A stretch of 64,000 nucleotides of DNA, taken from the NCBI GenBank assembly GCA_964505385.1, contig CAZDIA010000008.1, forward strand, positions 33,383-97,382, in the 5' to 3' direction. The DNA is from SLJN01 sp964505385 (GTDB lineage: Bacteria > Bacteroidota > Rhodothermia > Balneolales > Natronogracilivirgulaceae). Positions 1 to 8,877 of the stretch are shown here, piece by piece; position 1 is the stretch's first letter; each line of letters starts with the position of its first letter. The position numbers and the translations under genes were made by a program. Under the pieces are notes generated by a model, which did no database searches, was not told where the DNA came from, and saw only the letters and a program-made list of their open reading frames with translations.

Positions 1-346
1 AACGGTTAAATTTGAAGATTTGCCGGCAGAGCCATTTGTAAAAATCTCATCCGGATTCGATCCCGATGAAGCTTACAAAATCCGGAATAACGAATTCCGG
101 CGCAGGTTATCTGAAACTGATATGAACAACGTTGATGCTGATTGGATCAAATCTCTTCATCAGTCCACCAATCCGGAGCCGGGCGCACTCTCCATAGCTA
201 TGATTCAGGAAAAAGTAATGTCAGTTTCTTCAATCGTACTGGATTTATCTCCGGCGCACTGCTCAATTCACTATGGCGACGGTTGGCCGGGAGGGAATAT
301 AGAATGGTTGAAAAGCGATATCTCATTCAGTAGCATAGAGGTTTAA
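1..346 (+). CDS. C-terminal end of an unidentified protein (partial)
   Basis: The frame is open from the first bases of the window and ends at a stop at 344-346, so only about the last 114 residues are visible and the start lies outside. An internal TTG at 20 could be read as a start but has no support. The end contains SSIVLDLSPAHCSIHYGDGWP, which loosely resembles the last strands of the acyl-CoA:6-aminopenicillanate acyltransferase (C45 peptidase) fold, where a similar block follows a Ser/Thr-rich stretch. That comparison is weak and should not be used as a name. There are no membrane segments. The next gene, rpmE, is on the other strand. Confidence 0.5.
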   Translation, partial: TVKFEDLPAEPFVKISSGFDPDEAYKIRNNEFRRRLSETDMNNVDADWIKSLHQSTNPEPGALSIAMIQEKVMSVSSIVLDLSPAHCSIHYGDGWPGGNIEWLKSDISFSSIEV

Positions 347-370
347 ATCACAGGCGCATCAGGAAATCAA

Positions 371-408
371 CATAAAAAAAGGTTTGTCTGCCTAAGCAAA
401 CAAACCTT
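371..408 (-). terminator. Rho-independent terminator of rpmE
   Basis: Read on the minus strand, the arms AAGGTTTGT and ACAAACCTT (9 bp) enclose a 12-base loop and are followed directly by a run of T. It lies about 28 bases after the rpmE stop codon. Confidence 0.75.
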
Positions 409-435
409 ACAAAAGACTGTGACCAACTTATAGGA

Positions 436-651
436 CTACTTTTTCTTGCCGTAGCGACGTTCAAATTGCTCTACACGTCCCTTTTTAGAAACCATTTTCT
501 GGCTGCCGATATAAAAGGGATGATTTCTCGAATCAACTTCCGGGCGATAAACTCCGCTCTCGGGCTTCATCGTGCTGCGTGTTTTGATTTCCGTACCGTC
601 GCTCAACTCAACAGTAATCTCGTTGTATTCGGGATGAATTCCTTTTTTCAT
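436..651 (-). CDS. rpmE: 50S ribosomal protein L31
   Basis: This 71-residue protein of the large ribosomal subunit starts with the L31 signature MKKGIHPEY and ends with NHPFYIGSQ and a GRVEQFERRYG block, which match the conserved halves of L31. The four cysteines that bind zinc in the classic form are absent, so this is a zinc-independent (C-minus) L31. Its length is between the short zinc form and the usual type B form of Bacteroidota. It appears to be a single-gene unit with its own terminator downstream. Identification is secure; the exact paralogue class is inferred from the missing cysteines. Confidence 0.93.
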   Translation of the reverse strand: MKKGIHPEYNEITVELSDGTEIKTRSTMKPESGVYRPEVDSRNHPFYIGSQKMVSKKGRVEQFERRYGKKK

Positions 652-732
652 GGCTTTACGGTAAATTTAATTTATCTATAGCTTCCAAATATAGGGATTG
701 AACGGTTCATAAGCAATGAAATTACCACGGGA

Positions 733-2229
733 TTATAACTCATCCTCACCTTCATCATAACGGCCGATGGATCCAAGCATTGATCCTACCATATCCTTAA
801 ATGTGCGTTGTTCGTCCAAATCTTCTTTACTCAATATCGACTGTTGATGCAGTGCTTCAAGCACAAAATCCATTGCTGAAATAAGCTCATTTTCCGCCGG
901 ATCAAGATATTTTTGAGTTACGTTTCTCAACCCGTTTACCGACTCGATTCTTTTTTTATACTCGCTATCACTGAGATTATCAGGCAGATCAACTACATTA
1001 CCATTTGAGAACCAATCCATTACCTCCTTGTAAGGTGCCTCGGTTTCTTCAGTTTTTTGTTGCGGATCAGGAAAATATGACTTGAAAACGGTGTTTACGG
1101 CTTTGCCAATGAGAAGGCTTGCAACATTATTAGCCCCTTCCTGTTCGCCTTCATACACCAGCTCCATTTTTCCGGTCAACGCCGGTTTGCTGTGAAACAA
1201 ATCCGTAATACGCACCGTAGTTTTAGTTTCTTCATTTACGATAGCGCGCCGCTCGGCAGAAGAAATTACCTGCTCCATGGCTGTTATAGTTAATCTCGTT
1301 GAGACACCACTCTTTTGGTCAATGTACTCTGAATCACGCGCTTCAAAAGCAATTTGCTCTATTGCTTCTGCCATAAACCGAGGTACATGCACTTCAACCT
1401 GACCATTTCGGTTAATCCATGCTTCATTGGAAGTGATTTTCAAACCGGTTTCAATATTGTGTGGATAGTGGGTGAGTATCTGGGAATCGATCCTGTCTTT
1501 GAGCGGTGTAATGATATTGCCCCGATTGGTATAATCCTCCGGATTGGCAGAAAATACGATTAGCGCATCAATGGGCAGGCGAACATTAAAACTACGAATC
1601 TGAATATCCCTCTCCTGCATAATATTAAGCAACGCTACCTGTATTCTAGGCTGCAAATCCGGCAACTCATTAATGGCAAAAATACCGCGATTGGTTTTGG
1701 GTATCAGACCAAAATTGATCACCTGTTCATCCGCCAGCGTTAATTTTTTTGTAGCCGCTTTGATCGGATCAATATCACCTATAAGGTCGGCGACAGTTGT
1801 ATCCGGTGTGGCAAGTTTTTCAGCATACCGTTCGGTGCGGTGAATCCATGTTATGGGAGTAAGATCCACTTTATCTTTAATCAAGTCTTTGGCATACTTA
1901 CTTTTAGGATGAAACGGATCATCCATTATTTCGGATCCTCTGATTACAGGAACATACTCATCCAGAAAGTCGGTAAGCTGGCGTAGAATACGTGTTTTTG
2001 CCTGTCCCCGAAGACCGAGTAAAATGAAATCGTGCTTGGCGAGAATTGCGTTTTTTAGTTGAGGGATCACGGTTTTATCATATCCCAAAATCCCCGGAAA
2101 TGCCTGTTTCCCTTCACCGAGATAGGTGATCATATTTTCACGAATCTCATCTTTTACCGGCCGGGATTTCCAGTTGCTCTCCCGAAGTTCACCAAGTGTT
2201 CGAATGTGTGTTAGTTCTCTTGTTGTCAT
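733..2229 (-). CDS. AAA+ ATPase of the magnesium-chelatase ChlI / MoxR type
   Basis: This is a soluble 498-residue protein. The Walker A variant GLRGQAKTR is at residues 72-80. A LIGDIDP block lies near 155, the Walker B equivalent is in FAINELPDLQ near 187, and a sensor segment FSANPEDYTNRG with a likely arginine finger lies near 233-250. This order matches ChlI-like (COG1239) ATPases. Those act with a von Willebrand factor A partner to remodel or metallate proteins, but no VWA gene is visible next to it here. It is longer than photosynthetic ChlI (about 350), with an extra helical C-terminal part ending in a very acidic tail. No pigment genes are present, so a role in bacteriochlorophyll synthesis is unlikely; the client is unknown. 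Confidence 0.75.
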   Translation of the reverse strand: MTTRELTHIRTLGELRESNWKSRPVKDEIRENMITYLGEGKQAFPGILGYDKTVIPQLKNAILAKHDFILLGLRGQAKTRILRQLTDFLDEYVPVIRGSEIMDDPFHPKSKYAKDLIKDKVDLTPITWIHRTERYAEKLATPDTTVADLIGDIDPIKAATKKLTLADEQVINFGLIPKTNRGIFAINELPDLQPRIQVALLNIMQERDIQIRSFNVRLPIDALIVFSANPEDYTNRGNIITPLKDRIDSQILTHYPHNIETGLKITSNEAWINRNGQVEVHVPRFMAEAIEQIAFEARDSEYIDQKSGVSTRLTITAMEQVISSAERRAIVNEETKTTVRITDLFHSKPALTGKMELVYEGEQEGANNVASLLIGKAVNTVFKSYFPDPQQKTEETEAPYKEVMDWFSNGNVVDLPDNLSDSEYKKRIESVNGLRNVTQKYLDPAENELISAMDFVLEALHQQSILSKEDLDEQRTFKDMVGSMLGSIGRYDEGEDEL

Positions 2230-2609
2230 AAGATTTGGCTGAATTAAATTACTTACCCTTCTTAAAAACCAAGAATGAATAGATATGGTTTCATGAGAAT
2301 TTAATAGTGCTTTTCGTACCGATAATGTCCGTCCCTATTCTATTCGCGACAGCGCGTTTTATAGCATTAACTCAAGCTCCCCTCACCATTTTATATGGTC
2401 CACATTCAGTGTTTTAGTTGCAACAGGTGTTACTAAAAGTTTGTTAGATGTTGTGTTGACGGTCTAACGACAACGACAAACATCAAACGAGATAGCAGCC
2501 AGCCTGTTAACGATTTACACTCAAGAGATATCACCTTAACTTGAAGGAAAAAGGGCACCACTTATTGTAAGCGGTGCCCTTTGATAATCTCTTCTATTCG
2601 TGATTCATG
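2230..2609. other. Intergenic region between two minus-strand genes
   Basis: This 380-base stretch holds the terminator of the downstream-reading secreted protein gene (2551-2582) and must hold the promoter of the AAA+ ATPase gene. I see no RNA gene or credible ORF in it. Confidence 0.5.
2551..2582 (-). terminator. Rho-independent terminator after the starch-module protein
   Basis: On the minus strand AGGGCACCGCTT pairs with AAGTGGTGCCCT (one G-T/A-C difference) around a short loop, and a run of five T follows. It sits 28 bases after the stop at 2610. Confidence 0.8.
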
Positions 2610-3983
2610 TTATTTAACCAGCGTCATTTGATTGCTAATTATCTCACCGTCAGCTTGCAACCGGTAGATATATACACCAGAGGCCAGATTAGAGCCGTCA
2701 AAGCTGACTTGATGCATACCGGCCTCCACCTGACCGTCGACCAGCGTTTTAACCCGCTGGCCAAGGGTGTTGTACACCGAGAGTACAACCTCTGTATCTG
2801 CCGGAAGTTCGTAACCAATCGTTGTAACAGGGTTGAACGGGTTCGGATAGTTCTGGCTCAATGCTATCTCATTAGGCAGTTCTGAATCATACTCATAATC
2901 ACTACTGGTTACGTTTTCCGGGAAGGCGGTGTTGCCATCCGGATAAGCTGCCATAAGCTCAACGCCCATTACATCTTCGTCATCGATTCCTGCATAATAA
3001 CCGTTTGCAAGCAATACGCCTGCTTCACCGCCATCATCTTCAGCGTTGTAGATGAAAACACCAAGAGGATCAGTGTCATCGGGATCGGAGCCTGTAATGT
3101 AGAGTTCGAGAGTGTGAAGATCGGCTGGAACATTGATGTATCCCTGCGCATCTCCAAACTCGAAATCCTGAGCAAGGGGCTCTTCATCGCCTTTTATCCA
3201 AAGATCCACGGCAATAGGAGTATCCGGGACGGCGTGATACAGCAGAAGCGCAACTTCATCTTCTACTCCACTGGTTTTCTGAGCTTCATGGAAATCGATA
3301 TCGAACGAAGTAGGTTCACCCTCTTCATCAAATTCACCACGTGCAATGGCAACGTATTCGTCCTGAGCTTCAAAGGTGAACTCGGTGGAGAGCAGTACTT
3401 CCTCCTCTCCTGCAGAAGTTATCGAAATTGAAATCTCTTCACCGTGAGGCACCTCTTCGAAACCGGTTATATCCTGAAATTCAATCCCGGCGAAATCAGG
3501 TTCTTCTTCGGCGGGATCAGCATTGATATACACATCCACGGATGAAGCAAACTCATTGGCAGATGCGTGAATCAGCTGAAGTTCGGCTATCTCGACCAAC
3601 TCCGGCTCTTCATCGTGCCACTGCTCACCGTCAAACCAGCCGTCACTGTTTCGCTCAAGGTCGTCGGTTTGCTGTGCATCCTCGGGATCACCATCGTTGA
3701 AAATCACCCTGTTCACCCACTCCGGCAGTTCATAACTCCACCAGACATCACCCTCTTCGGGCTCCTGCATGGGTACTCCGGGCCAATCATCAAACAGATT
3801 ATCGCCTTCATCTTCCCAGGCCCAGATATAGACTTCGTCCCAGTTATGAGGATTTTTGTAATGGACTGTGAAGGTTTCGTCTTCCTCCTGTACACTTTGA
3901 GCATTGAGCACTCCGGCAAAAAGAAATGGAATCACTAATGCTGCGGCAGAAACTATTTTAAAAACTGTATTCATCTTTATCAT
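2610..3983 (-). CDS. Secreted starch-binding-module / DUF4397 protein with T9SS sorting domain
   Basis: The 457-residue precursor has a signal peptide (residues 1-29, cleavage after VLNA). A module of the CBM26 starch-binding type follows at about 35-125 (FTVHYKNP, IWAW, DDWPGVPM, VIFNDG, aromatic residues spaced as in sugar-binding sites). Next come two DUF4397-like beta domains at about 130-350 (LIHASAN and LLYHAVPDTPIAVDLWI). A T9SS type A sorting domain (QNYPNPFNP, then YRLQADG) occupies the last 80 residues. The protein is very acidic, as in halophiles. It probably binds alpha-glucans at the cell surface; no catalytic domain is seen. The start at 3983 is favoured by AGGA about 6 bases upstream. 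Confidence 0.85.
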   Translation of the reverse strand: MIKMNTVFKIVSAAALVIPFLFAGVLNAQSVQEEDETFTVHYKNPHNWDEVYIWAWEDEGDNLFDDWPGVPMQEPEEGDVWWSYELPEWVNRVIFNDGDPEDAQQTDDLERNSDGWFDGEQWHDEEPELVEIAELQLIHASANEFASSVDVYINADPAEEEPDFAGIEFQDITGFEEVPHGEEISISITSAGEEEVLLSTEFTFEAQDEYVAIARGEFDEEGEPTSFDIDFHEAQKTSGVEDEVALLLYHAVPDTPIAVDLWIKGDEEPLAQDFEFGDAQGYINVPADLHTLELYITGSDPDDTDPLGVFIYNAEDDGGEAGVLLANGYYAGIDDEDVMGVELMAAYPDGNTAFPENVTSSDYEYDSELPNEIALSQNYPNPFNPVTTIGYELPADTEVVLSVYNTLGQRVKTLVDGQVEAGMHQVSFDGSNLASGVYIYRLQADGEIISNQMTLVK

Positions 3984-4008
3984 TCTATTCCTGGTTTATT
4001 TGAATATA

Positions 4009-4036
4009 CAAAAGTATTTTCTTGTTTCTGTTCAAA
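4009..4036 (-). promoter_or_regulatory. Putative Bacteroidota-type promoter of the starch-module gene
   Basis: On the minus strand TTTG (4036-4033), 16 bases, then TACTTTTG (4016-4009) resembles the -33 TTTG / -7 TAnnTTTG pattern of this group. It lies about 25 bases before the start codon. The gene at 8401 has the same arrangement and spacing. Confidence 0.4.
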
Positions 4037-4438
4037 TTATTTATATAGTTAAATTTAATATTATACTGTATGGCATTCCAGTTAAAAAATCAATCAAATA
4101 ATTTCTTTGTTATTTTAAATTCAGCTCACTTCTGATTCCATTTCGCAATGAACACCCTTGTTTTTTCCTGACGCCTCCTATTTCGAAGTACTTTCTGAAC
4201 TTTCTTTAACTTTTTATAACCTCCTGACATGACCCTTATTTAATGCTTGTAGTTGCTATAGTTTTTATTGTTTTTAAACCTGCTTATCGTTTGATGGTTG
4301 ACGTTTTGATCAAGGGCAACATCTAAAAACAAGCATCAAACAAACTATTATCTTCAATTTGAAGTATATACAGTAGCTGCATCAAGTTTTATACGAAGTT
4401 AAGTACTCCCTTCAGCTATCTTTTCTCCCTTTAGGACC

Positions 4439-4476
4439 TAAAAAAGGGCACCGCTGTTGGGCGATGCCCTTTTTTA
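4439..4476 (-). terminator. Rho-independent terminator after the giant DUF4623 protein
   Basis: AAGGGCACCGC pairs with GCGATGCCCTT (one mismatch), with A and T runs on either side, so it could work in both directions. It lies 26 bases after the stop at 4502. Confidence 0.8.
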
Positions 4477-4501
4477 CATTTTACGCTATTTCAGGTTTAG
4501 A

Positions 4502-7500
4502 TTATTTAACCAGTGTCATCTGGTTGCTAATAACCTTGCTATCGGTTTGCAGACGATAGATATACACACCCGACGCCAGATTCGAGCCATCGAAACTGAC
4601 TTCGTGCGTGCCGGCTTCCACGCGACCGTCTATCAGTGTTTCTACCTGCTGACCAAGGGTGTTATACACCGTGAGTTCAACATGAGTATCCGCAGGCAAC
4701 TGGTATTGGATCGTTGTCACCGGGTTGAACGGATTCGGATAGTTTTGTTCAAGTCCGACTTCCTGTGGCAAATCAGTCATTATATCTTCAGCACTGACCG
4801 TTTGATCATCCTGGTTACCAAATGTATCATTTATTTCCATGTCTTCGGTAACCGAAATTTCCCGGTTAGGATCGCCTTCCCATTCGCCAAGGTCCCAAGT
4901 GGGGTCGTCTTCTACAAGGAAATACTTGTATTCGTGATCCCCTTCTTCAACCTCAAGTGTAAGAGCATAGATGTCATCTTCGTCTTCAATAGGCTCAAAC
5001 ATGAAGTCCGGATTTTCGCCGGGTTCTGTCCATTCATCAGCAAAAGAACCGGAAACATAAACATCATGCACTTCCGGGTCATAGACTTCATCAGCTATAG
5101 CCTCACTCATATCCAAGTTAAATGTAACTTGAGGCAGAGGATCTGGTATCTCCATTGGCTCTTTTTCAAAGTCTATACGGGCAGTTCCGTTATTTAATTC
5201 GATTATAAAGAAGTCATAACTGTCTGCTTCTTCATCGTAATAATAATCGACTGCTCCAGAGGCATTTGCGTTTTCAACATCGCCGAGTGACGCAGTAGGT
5301 TCAAAAAGCTTTGTATCTGCTAAATTACCTTCCGGTACTTCTGCATATTGAATCCGCGCCTGATCATCGGTATTGAAATTCGGAATCAAAGTAATGAAGG
5401 AGAAACTACCATCTTCTTCTTCATTCACTACTTTAATATTGTTGGAAAACTCCGGCATCATATATTCCGGAACACTTCCGGCTACCGAACCATCCGAATT
5501 TACAAGTGCAGGCGTCATGCCATTGGCATTGAAGAGCCACTGATCTTCTCCAACCGGATAAGCATTCGGGTTCATGCCCACTTCGCCCTCGAGATCTTCC
5601 TCTTCCACCTCAATGATTTCAGGGTTCTCGCCATCAAACTCTCCATTGTCCATGGAAAATACATAGATATATGGAGCCTGACCGGCCGCAGCTATAACCT
5701 GTGCTGTTCCATCTTCATAGCTTCCTACAACATTGATTTGATCGCCAACACGATGCTCGTTGTCGCTCTCAAACGAAATGATATTTTCGGGATCAGCATC
5801 AATACCGTCCCAAAGATGCACATGGAAAGGACCTCCGCCCCATGCATCAGGGTCTGCTGTATTGAGCGTCAACCCGGCCGCGATAATTTTTCCGTCTTCA
5901 GTAAAGTCGGCAACGTTTATATCAAATATGCTTTCCTCAAGCCCTTCTACTGAAAGCTCCTGAATAAATGAACCGTCGTAAGCATCGTGAAGCCGTGCAT
6001 GATCCCGATTTGCATAAACCATTCTCTGATGTCCCTCAACAATACCAAAACCGCCACCTCGTGGATAGGTATCTTCTTCAAACCAGTCGGGAAGATTCCC
6101 CTCGGCATCTGAAAACTCCCAGTATTCCACAACCGGATCCGGCTCGATGTATTCTTCCACATTTTCCAGGGCAAATTCATCCAGATACCAGGTATGATCT
6201 TCACCACCTTCAGGTGGATTGTCCGTATCCAGATCAAAAATGACCGTCACCTGATCCCAGTTGATTTCCTGATCCGCATCACTGAGATCCCATTCCAGTT
6301 CGATCCATTCGCCGGATTCGGTGATTTCAGCAATTATATCAGGAGTTTCTTCATCGCCAACCTGTTGTTCCAATTTCATTATACCTTCAATATCAGATCG
6401 GGGAGACCAAACTTGCATTCGAAAAACAGATTCATCGGTAAGATTAATCTGATCTTCCAAATGATAAAAGAAACCGGCCCAGGCTTGACCATCATCAACT
6501 TTTTCGTACTCCAGCACATAATCGGTTTCATTTACTCCTGTTTGATCAGGATTGGTTATGCGTGCCAGTTCAGCTCCATCAAATGGGAAGAAGGTTGGAT
6601 CATGCCAATCAACCTCATCGGTATCCATATTGAATGCAAGTGGAAAGTCCTGCAGCAAGGTAGCATCATCCTCCGGAGGGGCTACGATGTCAATGCGTTC
6701 CTCGAGCTCAATATCAATGAAATCTTCAGATGAACGGGCGGTAACCTGTGGATTCTCTTGAAATATTGTTACAATACCACGCAGATTAAACGGCTCCTGT
6801 GGAATATTCTTTCCGAAGTAATCGAGGTCATCGGCCAGAGAGTGTGTTGTAAAGGTAGCCGGATCTTCATCACTGATCGTCGGGTCGATGATATCATAGT
6901 TTTCATTGTTTTCGAAAACACCTTCATCGAGAAACTCGGTTTCCTCAATCTCCACCAGCATAGACTGATGCTCATCTGCGGAAAAGTCCTCAAGGGCGAT
7001 TTCAAATACTGGAAGCTCATTATCAGTGGAGCTTACGCCCGGGTTTTCCTGAGGCACGATCTGGCGGGTGTCAAAATGCATTGAAAATTCAAATTCCAGA
7101 TCTGTAATTCCATCTCCGATTTCAAAATCATCTCCGAGCACTTCTTCATTATTATCGACCAAAATCGCACCTGTTTCATCGGCAATGTAGTGCTGATTTC
7201 GGGTATCCCGGTCAATATAGGTTACGATCGCTTCGCCGGTTAGTGTGGCAACATCACCTTCTTCGGCTTCATCGATGATCTCGGCTATGGTCTCGTATTC
7301 TGTTACTTCAGGTGGCTCTTCATCGGTTAACTCAGCATGATAAGAAGCTATTCCATTATTAGTAATCAGAAGTGAACCTGTGAAGCTTCCATCATCATTA
7401 GCAACAAAAGATACACCACCGGTGCCATTAAGATTACCCTCTTCACCCAAGGCATCCATTTCGTGCACGATATAAGCATCGTCAGGATCGCCATCCGGAA

Positions 7501-8401
7501 TTCCGAAAATCTTTGCTCCGTAACCAACGAATTCAGGCTGATCTTCTCCACCTTCAGCATAAGTGGTTATAGCAAGATAGTGGCTGCCATTTTCTTCTCC
7601 GAGATAATCAAGTTTTGTAGTCCTCTCAGAAATCAGATCAGTATCAATTTCACCAATATGGTCGCCATCTGTATTGAAAAGCTCAACCGGTGAACCAGAA
7701 GAAGTTACCGCAATATAGTCGGTACCGGGAATTCCAATTGCATTAGGATTTGTTGCTAATGAAAAATCCCCTTCTATTTCAGTCGGCTCACTGTCAAAAG
7801 GCTCACCCTCGCCTTCTTGTTCAAACACAAATAATCTGAATGTCTCATCATCACTTATGGCATAAATTCTTGCTGTGCCGTCTTCGTAGCTTCCTGTCAC
7901 ATTGAAATAGCGAGCAAGAGATTTATCCTCGCCTTCTTCAATTTCATGTGTTAATACCTCTTGCGGGGCAGATTCCTGATCATCCCACAAATGTATTCTA
8001 AAAGGATGAAAATGATTTTCACCATAATTGGAAACCAGAAGCTTGCCATCATCAGTTACATTAGCATCACTGATTACGAAAGTTCCTGATCCACCATATC
8101 CATCCATATCCAGCTCTCCAAGATCCTCTCCATCTTCGGGATCAAGCAAGTGGATACCAAAGTTATCTTCACTAAAGCCCTGGCCATATGCTTCAACCAC
8201 AACTTCATCTGATCCGTTAACCCAGTATGCCGTACTTCGATCAACATTTTCCTGGAACCATTCGGGCAGATTATCATTTGCTACTGATCTTTCCCATAGG
8301 GTCTCAACATTTTGGGCAGCAGCTTTATCAAACTGTAAGCCTGCAAACACGACAAGTAGCAGAGTAGAGGCTAAAAGTTTACTTAGTACCCTTTTCATCA
8401 T
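4502..8401 (-). CDS. Giant secreted multidomain DUF4623 protein with T9SS sorting domain
   Basis: The 1299-residue precursor has a signal peptide ending near AAAQ. Domains in order are: a first DUF4623-like beta-propeller module (about 30-365); an OB-fold-like DUF5689-type segment (about 370-580, with GEAIVTYIDRDTRNQHYIADETG in two short blocks); a jelly-roll carbohydrate-binding-like domain (about 590-755, WYLDEFALE at its end); a second DUF4623 module (about 770-1075); a CBM20/48-like beta-sandwich (about 1085-1190, VYVSGSF and HEYKYFLVEDD); and the T9SS sorting domain (QNYPNPFNP). The two DUF4623 copies share blocks such as NVTGSYEDGTA and NVVGSYEDGTA. No catalytic domain is evident; a surface glycan-binding or adhesion role is inferred. 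A purine-rich GGAG stands about 7 bases before the start. Confidence 0.82.
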   Translation of the reverse strand: MMKRVLSKLLASTLLLVVFAGLQFDKAAAQNVETLWERSVANDNLPEWFQENVDRSTAYWVNGSDEVVVEAYGQGFSEDNFGIHLLDPEDGEDLGELDMDGYGGSGTFVISDANVTDDGKLLVSNYGENHFHPFRIHLWDDQESAPQEVLTHEIEEGEDKSLARYFNVTGSYEDGTARIYAISDDETFRLFVFEQEGEGEPFDSEPTEIEGDFSLATNPNAIGIPGTDYIAVTSSGSPVELFNTDGDHIGEIDTDLISERTTKLDYLGEENGSHYLAITTYAEGGEDQPEFVGYGAKIFGIPDGDPDDAYIVHEMDALGEEGNLNGTGGVSFVANDDGSFTGSLLITNNGIASYHAELTDEEPPEVTEYETIAEIIDEAEEGDVATLTGEAIVTYIDRDTRNQHYIADETGAILVDNNEEVLGDDFEIGDGITDLEFEFSMHFDTRQIVPQENPGVSSTDNELPVFEIALEDFSADEHQSMLVEIEETEFLDEGVFENNENYDIIDPTISDEDPATFTTHSLADDLDYFGKNIPQEPFNLRGIVTIFQENPQVTARSSEDFIDIELEERIDIVAPPEDDATLLQDFPLAFNMDTDEVDWHDPTFFPFDGAELARITNPDQTGVNETDYVLEYEKVDDGQAWAGFFYHLEDQINLTDESVFRMQVWSPRSDIEGIMKLEQQVGDEETPDIIAEITESGEWIELEWDLSDADQEINWDQVTVIFDLDTDNPPEGGEDHTWYLDEFALENVEEYIEPDPVVEYWEFSDAEGNLPDWFEEDTYPRGGGFGIVEGHQRMVYANRDHARLHDAYDGSFIQELSVEGLEESIFDINVADFTEDGKIIAAGLTLNTADPDAWGGGPFHVHLWDGIDADPENIISFESDNEHRVGDQINVVGSYEDGTAQVIAAAGQAPYIYVFSMDNGEFDGENPEIIEVEEEDLEGEVGMNPNAYPVGEDQWLFNANGMTPALVNSDGSVAGSVPEYMMPEFSNNIKVVNEEEDGSFSFITLIPNFNTDDQARIQYAEVPEGNLADTKLFEPTASLGDVENANASGAVDYYYDEEADSYDFFIIELNNGTARIDFEKEPMEIPDPLPQVTFNLDMSEAIADEVYDPEVHDVYVSGSFADEWTEPGENPDFMFEPIEDEDDIYALTLEVEEGDHEYKYFLVEDDPTWDLGEWEGDPNREISVTEDMEINDTFGNQDDQTVSAEDIMTDLPQEVGLEQNYPNPFNPVTTIQYQLPADTHVELTVYNTLGQQVETLIDGRVEAGTHEVSFDGSNLASGVYIYRLQTDSKVISNQMTLVK

Positions 8402-8490
8402 ATTTTTATCTCCGTTTAGTGTTTAGTGTAATTTTCACTCCAACAGTTATAAGGTCTTAGCTAACATTATATTAAATTTGCATCTCTTAA

Positions 8491-8519
8491 CAAAGTATAA
8501 CATGTATATTTTGATCAAA
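8491..8519 (-). promoter_or_regulatory. Putative promoter of the giant DUF4623 gene
   Basis: On the minus strand TTTG (8519-8516), 16 bases, then TATACTTTG (8499-8491) resembles the Bacteroidota -33/-7 promoter. It has the same spacing as the element found before the gene at 3983. The leader to the start codon is about 90 bases. Confidence 0.4.
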
Positions 8520-8752
8520 AAATCCGGTTCAGTAACCAGCATTCAAGAGGTGTTTAACTCCGTTGCTATAAAGTTTATGCGACGACTTAAGATGCTGATT
8601 GCAAGTAGATTAAGCAGTCATAGATTTTATATCCCAACAAACAGTTAGTTATTAAAACAAATCTATGTAAATATTGACACACGTCTTAGCAAATGACGAA
8701 TAATATTAATTTTAATAAGGTTATAAAGTGGGGATGTAAAAAAATGGAATCA

Positions 8753-8777
8753 TTTCCTGGTGAATAATTCGGGTTAG
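8753..8777 (+). repeat. 25-base dispersed repeat, copy 1
   Basis: TTTCCTGGTGAATAATT followed by two variable bases and GGTTAG. The same string recurs at 33638-33662 with only those two bases changed (CG here, AA there). Confidence 0.6.
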
Positions 8778-8877
8778 TGAGACTGATTAGAGCTACAGGA
8801 ATTTTATTTTAGGCTCACTAACATGATTTAAAATTCTTCTATTAAACCTTAAAACTTTTACGCTGTTATAATTCCAA

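Larger units (their letters stand above)
3984..4501. other. AT-rich intergenic region with promoter and terminator
   Basis: This 518-base stretch holds a likely promoter of the gene ending at 2610 (4009-4036) and the terminator of the large gene starting at 8401 (4439-4476). The remainder is AT-rich, and I see no coding potential or RNA gene in it. Confidence 0.5.
8402..8877. other. Divergent intergenic region with a dispersed repeat
   Basis: This 476-base AT-rich region separates the large minus-strand gene from the plus-strand DUF4434 gene. It carries a likely promoter for the former (8491-8519) and one copy of a 25-base dispersed repeat (8753-8777). I see nothing else. Confidence 0.5.

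Noticed and set aside
4457..7693. Several plus-strand frames of 70-250 codons opposite the giant DUF4623 gene.
   Set aside because: They are mirror frames of a very acidic gene (rich in GAA and GAT codons), lack starts with binding sites and have no domain pattern.
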